This document shows positions 34,806 to 44,171 of a stretch of DNA of 64,000 bases, one piece after another. This DNA comes from JBLHZY01 sp050633265 (GTDB lineage: Bacteria; Pseudomonadota; Alphaproteobacteria; Rhodobacterales; Rhodobacteraceae): assembly GCA_050633265.1 (NCBI GenBank), contig JBOEGE010000001.1, positions 62,001 to 126,000 of the forward strand, read 5' to 3'. Positions within the stretch are counted from its first letter, which is position 1. The number at the start of each line of letters is the position of its first letter. The notes beneath the pieces are model-generated. The model saw only the letters and a list, made by a program, of their open reading frames with translations. It searched no databases and was not told the DNA's origin. The translations under genes were made by a program, and so were the position numbers.

Positions 34806-36323
34806 ATGAGCTTTACCCCCCATGGCAAACACCTGATCGCAGGTGAATGGCTCGCCAATCCCGATGTGCGTTTTCAATCCAGCCCCGCCACAGGCCCTGC
34901 GCATAGTTTCAGCGAAGCGAGCGAGGATCATGTCGATCTGGCCGTCGAAGCCGCAGAAGAGGCCTTCTGGAGCTATTCCGCCAGCTCGCGCCATTCGCGC
35001 GCGGCCTTTTTGCGCGCCATTGCCGATCAGATCGAGGCGCGCGGCGCAGATCTCACTGAAATTGCCATGCAGGAAAGCGGGCTTCCAGCGGCGCGCCTTG
35101 AGGGCGAGCGCGGCCGGACCTGCGGCCAATTGCGCCTGTTTGCCGATCACATCGAGGCAGGTGATTACCTTGATCGGCGCCATGATGCGGCCCTGCCAGA
35201 TCGCGCGCCGCTCCCGCGCCCCGAACTGTTCATGATCCAAGAACCGATCGGCCCTGTGGCCATTTTTGGCGCGTCAAACTTTCCGCTCGCCTTCTCTACA
35301 GCGGGCGGCGATACGGCCTCGGCTTTGGCGGCGGGCTGCCCTGTTGTTGTTAAAGGCCACCCGGCGCATCCGGGAACCTCCGAGCTTGTCGCCGAAGCGA
35401 TCCATGCCGCGATCCAAGCAAGCGAAGTCCATCCCGGCGTCTTTTCCCTGATCCAATCGAGCACGCGCGAAAGCGGCGAAGCATTGGTCACCCATCCCCT
35501 GATCACGGCCGTTGGCTTTACCGGCTCGCTTGCTGGCGGGCGCGCCTTGTTTGATCTTTGTGCGCAGCGCGATGTGCCGATCCCGTTCTTCGGCGAGCTT
35601 GGCAGCGTGAACCCAATGTTCTTGCTGCCCGCCGCCCTTGAGGCGCACAGCGCAGAGCTTGGCGCGGGTTGGGCCGGATCGCTGACAATGGGCGCGGGCC
35701 AGTTCTGCACCAACCCCGGCGTTGCGGTTGTGATGGAGGGGCCAGAGGCCGATGCTTTCATCACGGCGGCCACACAAGCCCTTGAAACAGGTGCTGCACA
35801 AACCATGCTGACAGACGGGATCGCCAATGCCTATCGCGCCGGCCGCGACCGTTTGGCAGCAACAACCGGCGTGCGCGCATTGCTGACAACGATGTGCGAT
35901 ATGCGCCATGCAACGCCCAATCTTTTCGTCACCACCGGCGCGGATTGGCTCGCCAATGAGGCGCTCGGGGAAGAGGTCTTTGGCCCGCTCGGGCTGGTTG
36001 TGATTGTCGAAAGCTTAGAGGAAATGCTTCGGGTCGCGCGCAGCCTTGAGGGCCAGTTGACCTGCACCATCCATATGGATGAGGGCGATACAGCAAGCGC
36101 GCAAATGCTCCTGCCGATCCTTGCGCGCAAAGCGGGCCGGGTGCTGGCCAATGGCTTTCCAACGGGTGTTGAGGTTGCCGATGCGATGGTCCACGGCGGG
36201 CCCTATCCGGCGAGTACGAATTTCGGCGCAACCTCTGTTGGCACGCTGGCAATCCGCCGCTACCTGCGCCCGGTTTGCTATCAAAATCTGCCCGCAGCGC
36301 TGCTGCCAGACGATCTCGGATAG
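34806..36323 (+). CDS. 2-oxoglutarate semialdehyde dehydrogenase
   Basis: The 505-residue aldehyde dehydrogenase matches the 2,5-dioxovalerate (KGSA) dehydrogenase branch, which makes 2-oxoglutarate in non-phosphorylative pentose oxidation (AraE step). Catalytic Cys301 lies in GAGQFCTNPG and Glu264 in FFGELGSVNP. The branch signature HLIAGEW is at the N-terminus, and PIGPVAIFGASNFPLAFSTAGGDTASALAAGCPVV is characteristic of this family. It is convergent with the LysR gene but functionally belongs with 37463-45124. Confidence 0.92.
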   Translation: MSFTPHGKHLIAGEWLANPDVRFQSSPATGPAHSFSEASEDHVDLAVEAAEEAFWSYSASSRHSRAAFLRAIADQIEARGADLTEIAMQESGLPAARLEGERGRTCGQLRLFADHIEAGDYLDRRHDAALPDRAPLPRPELFMIQEPIGPVAIFGASNFPLAFSTAGGDTASALAAGCPVVVKGHPAHPGTSELVAEAIHAAIQASEVHPGVFSLIQSSTRESGEALVTHPLITAVGFTGSLAGGRALFDLCAQRDVPIPFFGELGSVNPMFLLPAALEAHSAELGAGWAGSLTMGAGQFCTNPGVAVVMEGPEADAFITAATQALETGAAQTMLTDGIANAYRAGRDRLAATTGVRALLTTMCDMRHATPNLFVTTGADWLANEALGEEVFGPLGLVVIVESLEEMLRVARSLEGQLTCTIHMDEGDTASAQMLLPILARKAGRVLANGFPTGVEVADAMVHGGPYPASTNFGATSVGTLAIRRYLRPVCYQNLPAALLPDDLG

Positions 36324-36348
36324 AAATCAGCCGCGCGCCGATTTGGGC

Positions 36349-37299
36349 TCAATGGGCCTGGTGCGGCGCGCGGATCACCTCGCGCAAAATCGTGCGAACG
36401 GCCTCTGCTGCGGGTGGCAGCCGCCGCCCGGCGCGCGCCATCATCGCATAGGGCTCGACCTCGATCCTGAGCGGCGAAGGCAGGGCAACAATCCCCGGCG
36501 CAGGGCCGTCTTTGGCTGCAAAGGCCCGCACCACAGCCGAAGCAATCGGGGCGATGGCATTGGTCTGGGCGATGGTGGCCAAAGTCAGCAAAAACGAAGA
36601 GGTGTTGAGGATGCGCGCGGGCATTTCCAAACCATGGGCGGCCAATTGCGCCTCAACCGCGCGGCGCAGGATCGCTCCATCAAAGGGCAAAACCCAATCA
36701 TATTCCATCAGACTGGCCACAGGGGCAGGGGCGGCGCGCAGGGCAGGATGATCGCGCCGCACGATCAGGCTCACCGGCTCCCCCGAGACCAGATGCGCCT
36801 CAAACAGCGCCGGATCATGGCCCGCCGGGGTGCGCGCCAAAGCGAAATCCAGCCGCCCATCCAACAACATCTCGCCCAGAATATCCGATGTGTTTACGGC
36901 GATTTCGATCTTCACCTGCGGCAAAGCAAGGCGCACTTGGCGCAGCATCGGCAGCACATGCTCAACCGCAGGCCCAGTGACCGATCCGATGCGCACAATC
37001 CCGCTCAACCCTTCGCGCATCTCCTCAAGCTCGCGCCCCGCATCCTCAAGCTCTGCCAATATCCGCTCGGCCCGCGCCGCCAAAGCGGCCCCCTCAGCCG
37101 TCAAAACAATCCCGCGCCCCTCGCGCAAATAAAGCGGCGCGCCAAGGATCGCTTCGGCCTCTGCGGCAAGGCGCGAAGCCGCGGGTTGGGCGATCCGCAT
37201 CGCCGCCGCGGCATCTGAAACGGCCCCATGCCGCCCAAGCTGCGCCGCCAAGCGCAAATGCGATAATTTCAACCCGCGCGCAAGAAGATTGGCCGCCAT
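36349..37299 (-). CDS. LysR-family regulator (GbpR-like)
   Basis: The 316-residue protein has an N-terminal winged helix (LSHLRLAAQLGRHGAVSDAAAAMRIAQPAASRLAAEAEAILG) and a LysR effector domain. It is divergent from chvE, the same arrangement as gbpR next to chvE in Rhizobium/Agrobacterium/Azospirillum, where the regulator responds to galactose or arabinose. An inverted repeat 19 bases before its start is a candidate site. Confidence 0.88.
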   Translation of the reverse strand: MAANLLARGLKLSHLRLAAQLGRHGAVSDAAAAMRIAQPAASRLAAEAEAILGAPLYLREGRGIVLTAEGAALAARAERILAELEDAGRELEEMREGLSGIVRIGSVTGPAVEHVLPMLRQVRLALPQVKIEIAVNTSDILGEMLLDGRLDFALARTPAGHDPALFEAHLVSGEPVSLIVRRDHPALRAAPAPVASLMEYDWVLPFDGAILRRAVEAQLAAHGLEMPARILNTSSFLLTLATIAQTNAIAPIASAVVRAFAAKDGPAPGIVALPSPLRIEVEPYAMMARAGRRLPPAAEAVRTILREVIRAPHQAH

Positions 37300-37317
37300 G
37301 AGTGATCCCCCTGATGT

Positions 37318-37333
37318 ATAACAATTTCGTTAT
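37318..37333. promoter_or_regulatory. Candidate LysR-binding dyad
   Basis: ATAAC and GTTAT (5-bp arms, 6-bp spacer) form an inverted repeat between the divergent lysR and chvE genes, 18 bases upstream of the lysR start codon. LysR proteins usually bind such AT-rich dyads. It does not fit the strict T-N11-A form, so support is only positional. Confidence 0.4.
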
Positions 37334-37462
37334 GCAATGATAGCTAAACATAATTTGACGGGTATGTGCAATAGGGCCAAAAACAGCGCTGTATTCTGTG
37401 TAAATGAAATGCCGTTTAAGGCTCAAAACGATCTGGCCGTCACAGCGGCCTTGGGAGGAACT

Positions 37463-38527
37463 ATGAGAATTTTCGCAAAAACACTGGCCACAGCTGCCGC
37501 GATTTCGGCCCTCGCCCTTGGCGCTGCTTTCGCCGCCGATGGCAAAGTCGGCATCGCTATGCCAACAAAATCATCCGCACGCTGGATTTCCGATGGCAAC
37601 TCGATGGTCGAGCAATTCAAAGCCGCCGGATATGAAACCGATCTGCAATATGCAGAGGATGACATCCCCAACCAGCTCGCCCAAATCGAGAACATGATCA
37701 CCAAAGGCGTTGATGTGCTTGTGATCGCCGCGATTGATGGCACAACCCTGTCAAACGCGCTGGAAAACGCCGCCGCAGCGGGCATCAAAGTCATTGCCTA
37801 TGACCGTCTGATCCGCGACAGCGGCGATGTCGATTACTACGCGACCTTTGACAATTTCAAAGTTGGCGTGCAGCAAGCGGGCACAGTTGTCCAAGGCCTC
37901 AAAGAGCGCTTCCCAGACGTAAAGCCCTGGAATGTCGAGCTTTTCGGCGGATCGCCTGATGATAACAACGCTTACTTCTTCTACAATGGCGCGATGTCTG
38001 TTTTTCAGCCGATGATCGACGCAGGCGATATTCAGATCGTGTCTGGCCAGATGGGTATGGATAAAGTCGGCACGCTGCGCTGGGATGGCGCCGTTGCGCA
38101 GGCGCGTATGGATAACCTGCTTTCCGCGCATTACACCGATGCCCAAGTCCACGGTGTTTTGAGCCCCTATGATGGGCTTTCCATCGGTATCCTGAGCTCG
38201 CTCAAAGGGGTCGGTTATGGCTCTGGCGATCTGGCTATGCCGATCGTTTCCGGCCAAGACGCTGAAATCCAATCGGTGAAATCCATCATCGCAGGCGAGC
38301 AATACGCCACTGTCTTTAAAGACACGCGCGAACTGGCCCGGGTTACGGTTGGTATGGTGGATGCGTTGCTTGAAGGCGGCGAACCAGAGATCAACGACAC
38401 AAGCACCTATGACAATGGCGTCAAAGTGATCCCGTCTTACCTGCTCGAGCCGCTCGCGGTTGATGGCACGAACTGGGAAAAAATTGTGATCGGTTCGGGC
38501 TATTACACAATGGATCAGGTTAAGTAA
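37463..38527 (+). CDS. chvE: Multiple-sugar-binding periplasmic protein ChvE
   Basis: The 354-residue protein has a signal peptide ending LALGAAFAAD and matches ChvE (KVGIAMPTKSSARWISDGNSMVEQF, GVDVLVIAAIDGTTLSNALENAAAAGIKVIAYDRLI). ChvE-type proteins bind D-galactose, L-arabinose, D-glucose and D-xylose and feed GguA/GguB. The start at 37463 follows a strong GGGAGGA. It is followed by a stem-loop before gguA, which probably sets the binding protein above the other subunits. Confidence 0.93.
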   Translation: MRIFAKTLATAAAISALALGAAFAADGKVGIAMPTKSSARWISDGNSMVEQFKAAGYETDLQYAEDDIPNQLAQIENMITKGVDVLVIAAIDGTTLSNALENAAAAGIKVIAYDRLIRDSGDVDYYATFDNFKVGVQQAGTVVQGLKERFPDVKPWNVELFGGSPDDNNAYFFYNGAMSVFQPMIDAGDIQIVSGQMGMDKVGTLRWDGAVAQARMDNLLSAHYTDAQVHGVLSPYDGLSIGILSSLKGVGYGSGDLAMPIVSGQDAEIQSVKSIIAGEQYATVFKDTRELARVTVGMVDALLEGGEPEINDTSTYDNGVKVIPSYLLEPLAVDGTNWEKIVIGSGYYTMDQVK

Positions 38528-38547
38528 TCTGCACCCATTAGCCCAAG

Positions 38548-38587
38548 GCCCGCGCAGCTTTTTCCCATGGAGCGGCGCGGGCTTCTT
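38548..38587 (+). other. Stem-loop between chvE and gguA (attenuator or mRNA stabiliser)
   Basis: GCCCGCGC (38548-38555) pairs perfectly with GCGCGGGC (38575-38582), followed by TTCTTA, a weak T tract. The position after a binding-protein gene suggests partial termination and protection of chvE mRNA. Confidence 0.65.
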
Positions 38588-38679
38588 ATCACATATCCCA
38601 TTGATCAGGCGCGCTTAAAGGGCTCTTAATGCGGGGCAACCCCTGCAAAGATCCTCCCAAACCGCGCCAAAGGATCCCT

Positions 38680-40194
38680 ATGACTTCGCTTTTAGAAATG
38701 CGCGCCATCACCAAAGAATTCCCCGGTGTTAAGGCGCTTGATAAGGTCACACTCAGCGTTGAGCAGGGCGAAATCCATGCGATCTGCGGCGAAAACGGCG
38801 CCGGAAAATCGACGTTGATGAAGGTGCTTTCCGGGGTCTATCCAGCCGGAACCTATGAGGGCGAAATCCACTACGATGGCGCAGCCGCCGCCTTTTCAAA
38901 CATCTCGCAAAGCGAAGCGCGCGGCATCATTATCATTCACCAAGAGCTCGCGCTTGTGCCGCTCCTTTCCATCGCCGAAAACATCTTTTTGGGCAATGAA
39001 ATCGCCCCCGCAGGCGTTCTCAATTGGCCCGAAACCTTTCAGCGCGCCAAGGCCCTGCTTGAAAAAGTCGGCCTCTCGGAAGCCCCAACAACGCTTGTGG
39101 ATAAGCTTGGCGTGGGCAAACAACAGCTCGTTGAGATCGCCAAAGCCCTTTCCAAAGACGTCCGCCTTTTGATCCTGGATGAGCCGACAGCCGCGCTCTC
39201 TGAGGCCGATAGCCAAGCGCTCTTGGATCTGCTGCTTGAGCTGAAAAATCAAGGCGTTACCTCGATCATCATCAGCCACAAACTCAACGAAGTGAAGCGT
39301 GTCGCTGATACTGTCACCGTGATCCGCGATGGGGCTTCTGTCTCAACGCTGGCCCGCGATGAGATCACCGAGGATCGCATCGTGCGCGACATGGTTGGGC
39401 GCGATATGTCCGATCGTTATCCGGCGCGGCCGCGCGTTGCGGGGGATATGTTGATGGAGGTCGAGGGCTGGAATGTCTGGCATCCCGAACATGCCGAGCG
39501 CCAAGTGATCAAAGACGCCAATTTCCATGTCCGCGCCGGCGAAGTTGTCGGCATTGCCGGGCTGATGGGCTCGGGGCGCACCGAGCTTGCGATGAGCCTG
39601 TTTGGCCGCTCCTACGGGCGCAATATTTCGGGCGCGCTGCGCATGCACGGGCGCGCGGTTGATGTCTCTCAAGTGGATCGCGCGATCAAGGCGGGCATGG
39701 CCTATGTGACCGAGGATCGCAAATCCCTTGGCCTTGTGCTTGAGGAAACCATTCAGCGCAATATCACCCTGGCAAACCTGCCCGCCGTCTCAAACAGAGG
39801 CGTGATCAACGAGGCCGAAGAAACCAAAGTGTCAGAGCGCTACCGCGAGGCGATGAACATCCGCACACCATCGGTTTTTCAGCGCGTGATGAACCTCTCG
39901 GGGGGCAATCAGCAAAAGGTTGTGCTCTCGAAATGGCTCTTTGCGGGCCCCGAGGTTTTGATCCTCGATGAGCCAACACGCGGCATCGATGTGGGCGCGA
40001 AATTTGAGATTTATGGGATCATCAACGACCTCTCCGCACAGGGCAAAGGCGTTGTGATGATCTCCTCCGAGATGCCCGAGCTTTTGGGCATGTGCGATCG
40101 GATTTACGTAATGAACGAGGGGGCATTGGTCGGCGAATTGAGCGCGGCCGAGGCCAACCAAGAGCGCATCATGTCGCTCATCGTAACGGACTAG
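38680..40194 (+). CDS. gguA: Sugar ABC transporter ATPase GguA (MmsA)
   Basis: The 504-residue ATPase has two ABC domains, as in all CUT2 systems. Domain 1 has GENGAGKST, VGKQQLVEIAKAL and LILDEPTAALSE. Domain 2 has the altered Walker A GLMGSGRTE, LSGGNQQKVVLSKWL and LILDEPTRGIDVG. It partners with GguB and ChvE. The start at 38680 (MTSLLEM) follows AAGGATCC; an in-frame ATG at 38629 gives an atypical extension. Confidence 0.93.
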   Translation: MTSLLEMRAITKEFPGVKALDKVTLSVEQGEIHAICGENGAGKSTLMKVLSGVYPAGTYEGEIHYDGAAAAFSNISQSEARGIIIIHQELALVPLLSIAENIFLGNEIAPAGVLNWPETFQRAKALLEKVGLSEAPTTLVDKLGVGKQQLVEIAKALSKDVRLLILDEPTAALSEADSQALLDLLLELKNQGVTSIIISHKLNEVKRVADTVTVIRDGASVSTLARDEITEDRIVRDMVGRDMSDRYPARPRVAGDMLMEVEGWNVWHPEHAERQVIKDANFHVRAGEVVGIAGLMGSGRTELAMSLFGRSYGRNISGALRMHGRAVDVSQVDRAIKAGMAYVTEDRKSLGLVLEETIQRNITLANLPAVSNRGVINEAEETKVSERYREAMNIRTPSVFQRVMNLSGGNQQKVVLSKWLFAGPEVLILDEPTRGIDVGAKFEIYGIINDLSAQGKGVVMISSEMPELLGMCDRIYVMNEGALVGELSAAEANQERIMSLIVTD

Positions 40195-40206
40195 GGGAGA
40201 GAGCAA

Positions 40207-41427
40207 ATGGCCGAGGCCACCAAAGACACAAAGGGCATTGGCGCCTATCTGGCCAGCCATATGCGCGAATACGGGCTGCTGTTTGCGCTGATCGCGATCA
40301 TGGGGTTTTTCCAGATTGTCACAGGTGGCACCTTGCTGCGCCCGGTCAATATCACCAATCTGTTTTTGCAGAATTCCTACATTATTATCATGGCCTTAGG
40401 CATGTTGATTGTGATTGTCGCAGGGCAGATTGATCTTTCTGTTGGCTCTGTGATGGGGTTTGTTGGGGCCTTTGCGGCCGTTCTGATCGTCAATCACGAT
40501 TGGCCGGTTTGGGCGACGATGATCATCTGTATCGGTATGGGCGGGCTGATCGGCGCGGCCCAAGGATATTGGGTCGCTTACTGGAATATTCCTGCCTTTA
40601 TTGTCACGCTTGCAGGCATGCTCGTCTTTCGCGGCCTCTCACTTTGGCTGCTCGAAGGGCAATCGGTTGGGCCGTTCCCCAAGGAATTCCAACTGCTCTC
40701 AACCGGCTTCATTCCTGATATTTTCGCCGGTGGTTTCAGCGAAAGTCTTGCGACCTTCCTCGACGTGCGCAAAGTCAATCTTCTGGCGCTGGTTTTGGGG
40801 CTGATTGGGGCGGGGGCCATCGTCTGGCTTGGTCTGCGCAAACGGGCGCGCAATGCCGCCTATGGGATCGAGGATGAGCCGCGCGCTTTCTTCATCGGGC
40901 GCAATATTATTGTCGCGGGGGCGCTCTTGTTTGTCGTCTTCAAACTGAGCACATTTCGCGGCCTTCCCAATGTTTTGATCACCATGTCGGTGCTGACAAT
41001 CATCTATGCCTTCCTGACCGAAAGCACGACCATCGGGCGGCGCGTCTATGCGCTTGGCGGCAATGAAAAAGCGGCCAAACTCTCGGGCATCAAGACCGAG
41101 CGGCTGACCTTCCTTGCCTTCGTCAACATGGGGATGCTCGCCGCCCTTGCTGGCCTGATCTTCGCCGCTCGCCTCAATACAGCCACGCCAAAAGCGGGCT
41201 TTGCGGTCGAGCTGGATGTGATTGCTGCGGTGTTTATTGGCGGCGCGTCCATGTCGGGCGGGGTTGGCAAGATTGTTGGCGCTGTGGTTGGCGCCTTCAT
41301 TATGGGCGTGATGAATAACGGGATGTCGATCATGGGGATTGGCATTGATTATCAACAAGTTATCAAGGGTCTTGTGCTGCTCGCGGCGGTGATTTTTGAT
41401 GTGTATAACAAGCGAAAGCAAGGGTAG
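40207..41427 (+). CDS. gguB: Sugar ABC transporter permease GguB (MmsB)
   Basis: The 406-residue inner-membrane permease of the CUT2 type has about ten spans. Conserved segments include LGMLIVIVAGQIDLSVGSVMGFVGA, YWNIPAFIVTLAGMLVFRGLSLWLLEG, and RVYALGGNEKAAKLSGIKTERLTFLAFV. It has GGGAGAGAGC upstream of the ATG and follows gguA by 12 bases. Confidence 0.93.
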   Translation: MAEATKDTKGIGAYLASHMREYGLLFALIAIMGFFQIVTGGTLLRPVNITNLFLQNSYIIIMALGMLIVIVAGQIDLSVGSVMGFVGAFAAVLIVNHDWPVWATMIICIGMGGLIGAAQGYWVAYWNIPAFIVTLAGMLVFRGLSLWLLEGQSVGPFPKEFQLLSTGFIPDIFAGGFSESLATFLDVRKVNLLALVLGLIGAGAIVWLGLRKRARNAAYGIEDEPRAFFIGRNIIVAGALLFVVFKLSTFRGLPNVLITMSVLTIIYAFLTESTTIGRRVYALGGNEKAAKLSGIKTERLTFLAFVNMGMLAALAGLIFAARLNTATPKAGFAVELDVIAAVFIGGASMSGGVGKIVGAVVGAFIMGVMNNGMSIMGIGIDYQQVIKGLVLLAAVIFDVYNKRKQG

Positions 41428-41431
41428 CGGG

Positions 41432-42421
41432 ATGCTTATTTCACAAGTCGATAACGGGGCAGGCGGCATCATTGTCGTCGCGCGCGAAGGGTCCGAGGCC
41501 TATGCGGTTAAGGGGGCAGGCTCGACGCTGAGCCTTGCGCAAGAAGCGATCGCGAGCGGCAAATCCATCGCAGAGGTGATCCAAAACCACGGGCTCGGCG
41601 CGGCGATTGATCTTGAAGCTGCTGCCGCCGAGGGGCGCATGCTTTTGCCGATCACCCATCCCGATCCCGCCCATCTTCACCTCACAGGAACCGGGCTCAC
41701 CCATCTTGGTTCGGCCTCCACGCGCGATGCGATGCATGCCTCGGATCAGGGCGATGAAGCCCTCACCGACAGTATGAAAATGTTCCGCCTCGGCCTTGAA
41801 GGCGGCAAGCCAGAAGCGGGCCAAATCGGCGCGCAGCCTGAGTGGTTTTACAAAGGCAACGGGCATGCCGCTGTCGCCCCCGGCGCGCCGATCCATTCGC
41901 CCGGATTTGCGCTGGATGCAGGCGAAGAACCTGAAATCGCAGGGATTTACCTGATCGGCCCAGACGGCGCGCCGCAGCGGATCGGCTTTGCCATTGCCAA
42001 TGAATTCTCTGATCATGTAACCGAGCGCGGCAATTACCTTTGGCTTGCTCATTCCAAGCTGCGCCCCGCCGCTTTTGGCCCGGAAATCCTGCTAGGTGAA
42101 CTGCCGCAATCGGTTGAAGGCACCAGCCGGATCATCCGCGATGGCCGCGAGCTTTGGTCCAAACCCTTCCTGTCGGGCGAAGCGAATATGTCTCATAGTT
42201 TGGCCAATCTAGAGCATCACCATTTCAAATATGGGCTCTTCTGCCAGCCCGGCGATCTGCATGTGCATATGTTTGGCACAGCGACGCTTTCGGTCGCCGA
42301 TGGGATCAAAACCAAAGCGGGCGATATCTTTGAAATCCAAGCGCCTGCCTTTGGGCTGCCCTTGCGCAATCCGCTTGTTCAAGAGGCCGATACGGGCCTC
42401 GTCACTGTTCGTACATTGTGA
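41432..42421 (+). CDS. gguC: GguC/AraD1-family protein (2-keto-3-deoxy-L-arabonate dehydratase)
   Basis: The 329-residue protein belongs to the GguC family, FAH-like enzymes reported as AraD1-type L-2-keto-3-deoxyarabonate dehydratases. Characteristic parts are LPITHPDPAHLHLTGTGLTHLGSASTRDAMH, FYKGNGHAAVAPGAPIHSPGFALDAGEEPEIAGIYLIG and the metal-site-like LEHHHFKYGLF. It would convert L-2-keto-3-deoxyarabonate to 2-oxoglutarate semialdehyde. The start at 41432 lies 4 bases after gguB. Confidence 0.88.
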   Translation: MLISQVDNGAGGIIVVAREGSEAYAVKGAGSTLSLAQEAIASGKSIAEVIQNHGLGAAIDLEAAAAEGRMLLPITHPDPAHLHLTGTGLTHLGSASTRDAMHASDQGDEALTDSMKMFRLGLEGGKPEAGQIGAQPEWFYKGNGHAAVAPGAPIHSPGFALDAGEEPEIAGIYLIGPDGAPQRIGFAIANEFSDHVTERGNYLWLAHSKLRPAAFGPEILLGELPQSVEGTSRIIRDGRELWSKPFLSGEANMSHSLANLEHHHFKYGLFCQPGDLHVHMFGTATLSVADGIKTKAGDIFEIQAPAFGLPLRNPLVQEADTGLVTVRTL

Positions 42422-42428
42422 GGATATG

Positions 42429-44171
42429 ATGAGTTTCAAACCTGCCAAATGGCCCCGCAAATTACGCTCGCAAGAATGGTTCGGTGGCACGGGCCGCGAT
42501 CAGATTTATCACCGCGGCTGGATGAAAAACCAAGGCCTGCCGCATGATATGTTTGATGGGCGCCCGGTGATCGGCATCCTCAACACATGGTCCGAACTCA
42601 CCCCCTGCAACGCCCATTTGCGCGATTTGGCCGAGCGGGTAAAGCACGGCATTTTAGAGGCCGGCGGCTTTCCGGTTGAAGTCCCGGTGTTTTCGGCCTC
42701 CGAAAGCGGCTTTCGCCCCACGGCGATGATGTTTCGCAACCTTGCGGCCATGGCCGTCGAAGAGGCGATGCGCGGCCAGCCGATGGATGGCGCGGTGCTT
42801 TTGGTCGGCTGCGACAAGACAACGCCAAGCCTGCTTATGGGCGCGGCCAGCACGGATATTCCCTCAATCGTGGTCAGCGGCGGACCGATGCTCAACGGCT
42901 ATTTTCGCGGCGAACGGGTCGGCTCTGGGACGCATCTTTGGAAGTTTTCCGAAGCGGTCAAAGCGGGCGAGATGGACGCGGACGATTTCCTCGAGGCAGA
43001 GGCCTCAATGAGCCGCTCGCCCGGCTCCTGCAACACGATGGGCACCGCCTCAACCATGGCCTCGATGGCCGAGGCCTTGGGCATGGCGCTTTCGGGCAAT
43101 GCAGCAATTCCGGCCGTGGATTCGCGCCGCCGCGTGATGGCGCAGGTCAGCGGGCGGCGGATCGTTCAGATGGTGAAGGACGATCTGAAACCATCGGATA
43201 TTCTGACCCGCAAAGCCTTTGAAAACGCGATCCGCACCAATGGCGCGATTGGTGGCTCGACCAATGCGGTGATCCATTTGCTGGCGATTGCCGGGCGCGT
43301 TGGCGTTGATATTACGCTGGATGATTGGGATCGCTGCGGGCGCGATGTTGCAACGGTTGTAAACCTGATGCCCTCGGGCAAATACCTGATGGAAGAGTTC
43401 TATTATGCCGGCGGTTTGCCGGTCGTTTTGCGCCATCTGGGCGATGCGGGCCTGCTCCACAAAGATGCGCTCACAGTTTCCGGCGCAGGCATGTGGGACG
43501 AGATTAAGAACGTGGTCAATCACAACGAAGAGGTGATCCTTCCGGTAGAAAAAGCCCTGACACAACAAGGCGGTATCGCCGTTTTGCGCGGCAACCTCGC
43601 CCCCAAAGGCGCAGTGCTCAAGCCCTCCGCTGCCTCGCCACATCTGCTCAAACATCGCGGTCCAGCTGTCGTTTTTGAGGATATTGACGACTATAAAGCG
43701 CGGATCAATGATGAGGCGCTGGACGTGGATGAAAACAGCGTTTTGGTGCTCAAATATTGCGGGCCGAAGGGCTATCCGGGCATGGCAGAGGTCGGCAATA
43801 TGGGCCTTCCGCCTAAGGTTCTGCGCAAAGGGATTACCGATATGGTGCGCATTTCCGATGCGCGCATGTCGGGAACGGCCTATGGCACGGTCGTGCTGCA
43901 TACCTCGCCCGAAGCCGCCGCCGGCGGGCCGCTCGCTGTGGTGCAAACCGGCGATATGATCGAACTTGATGTCGGCGCGCGCAGCCTGCATTTGGATATC
44001 CCCGAGGCCGAACTTGCCGCCCGCTTGGCCGCCTGGAAGGCCCCCGTGGCTGCGCCTGCATCGGGCTATGCTTGGCTGCATCACGCCCATGTTGAGGGCG
44101 CCGATACGGGCGCGGATTTGGATTTTCTCAAAGGCGCGCGCGGCAATGCTGTGGGCAAGGATTCTCACTAA
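42429..44171 (+). CDS. L-arabinonate dehydratase (IlvD/Edd family)
   Basis: The 580-residue protein is an iron-sulfur sugar-acid dehydratase. The cluster cysteines are Cys60 (TPCNAHL), Cys128 (VGCDKTTPS) and Cys201 (SPGSCNTMGTAST). N-terminal KLRSQEWFGGTGRDQIYHRGWMKNQGLPHDMFDGRPVIGI is the signature of the L-arabinonate/D-galactonate/D-xylonate dehydratase group. It makes 2-keto-3-deoxy-L-arabonate, the substrate of the upstream gguC product. The ATG at 42429 is better spaced from GAGG than the tandem ATG at 42426. Confidence 0.92.
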   Translation: MSFKPAKWPRKLRSQEWFGGTGRDQIYHRGWMKNQGLPHDMFDGRPVIGILNTWSELTPCNAHLRDLAERVKHGILEAGGFPVEVPVFSASESGFRPTAMMFRNLAAMAVEEAMRGQPMDGAVLLVGCDKTTPSLLMGAASTDIPSIVVSGGPMLNGYFRGERVGSGTHLWKFSEAVKAGEMDADDFLEAEASMSRSPGSCNTMGTASTMASMAEALGMALSGNAAIPAVDSRRRVMAQVSGRRIVQMVKDDLKPSDILTRKAFENAIRTNGAIGGSTNAVIHLLAIAGRVGVDITLDDWDRCGRDVATVVNLMPSGKYLMEEFYYAGGLPVVLRHLGDAGLLHKDALTVSGAGMWDEIKNVVNHNEEVILPVEKALTQQGGIAVLRGNLAPKGAVLKPSAASPHLLKHRGPAVVFEDIDDYKARINDEALDVDENSVLVLKYCGPKGYPGMAEVGNMGLPPKVLRKGITDMVRISDARMSGTAYGTVVLHTSPEAAAGGPLAVVQTGDMIELDVGARSLHLDIPEAELAARLAAWKAPVAAPASGYAWLHHAHVEGADTGADLDFLKGARGNAVGKDSH

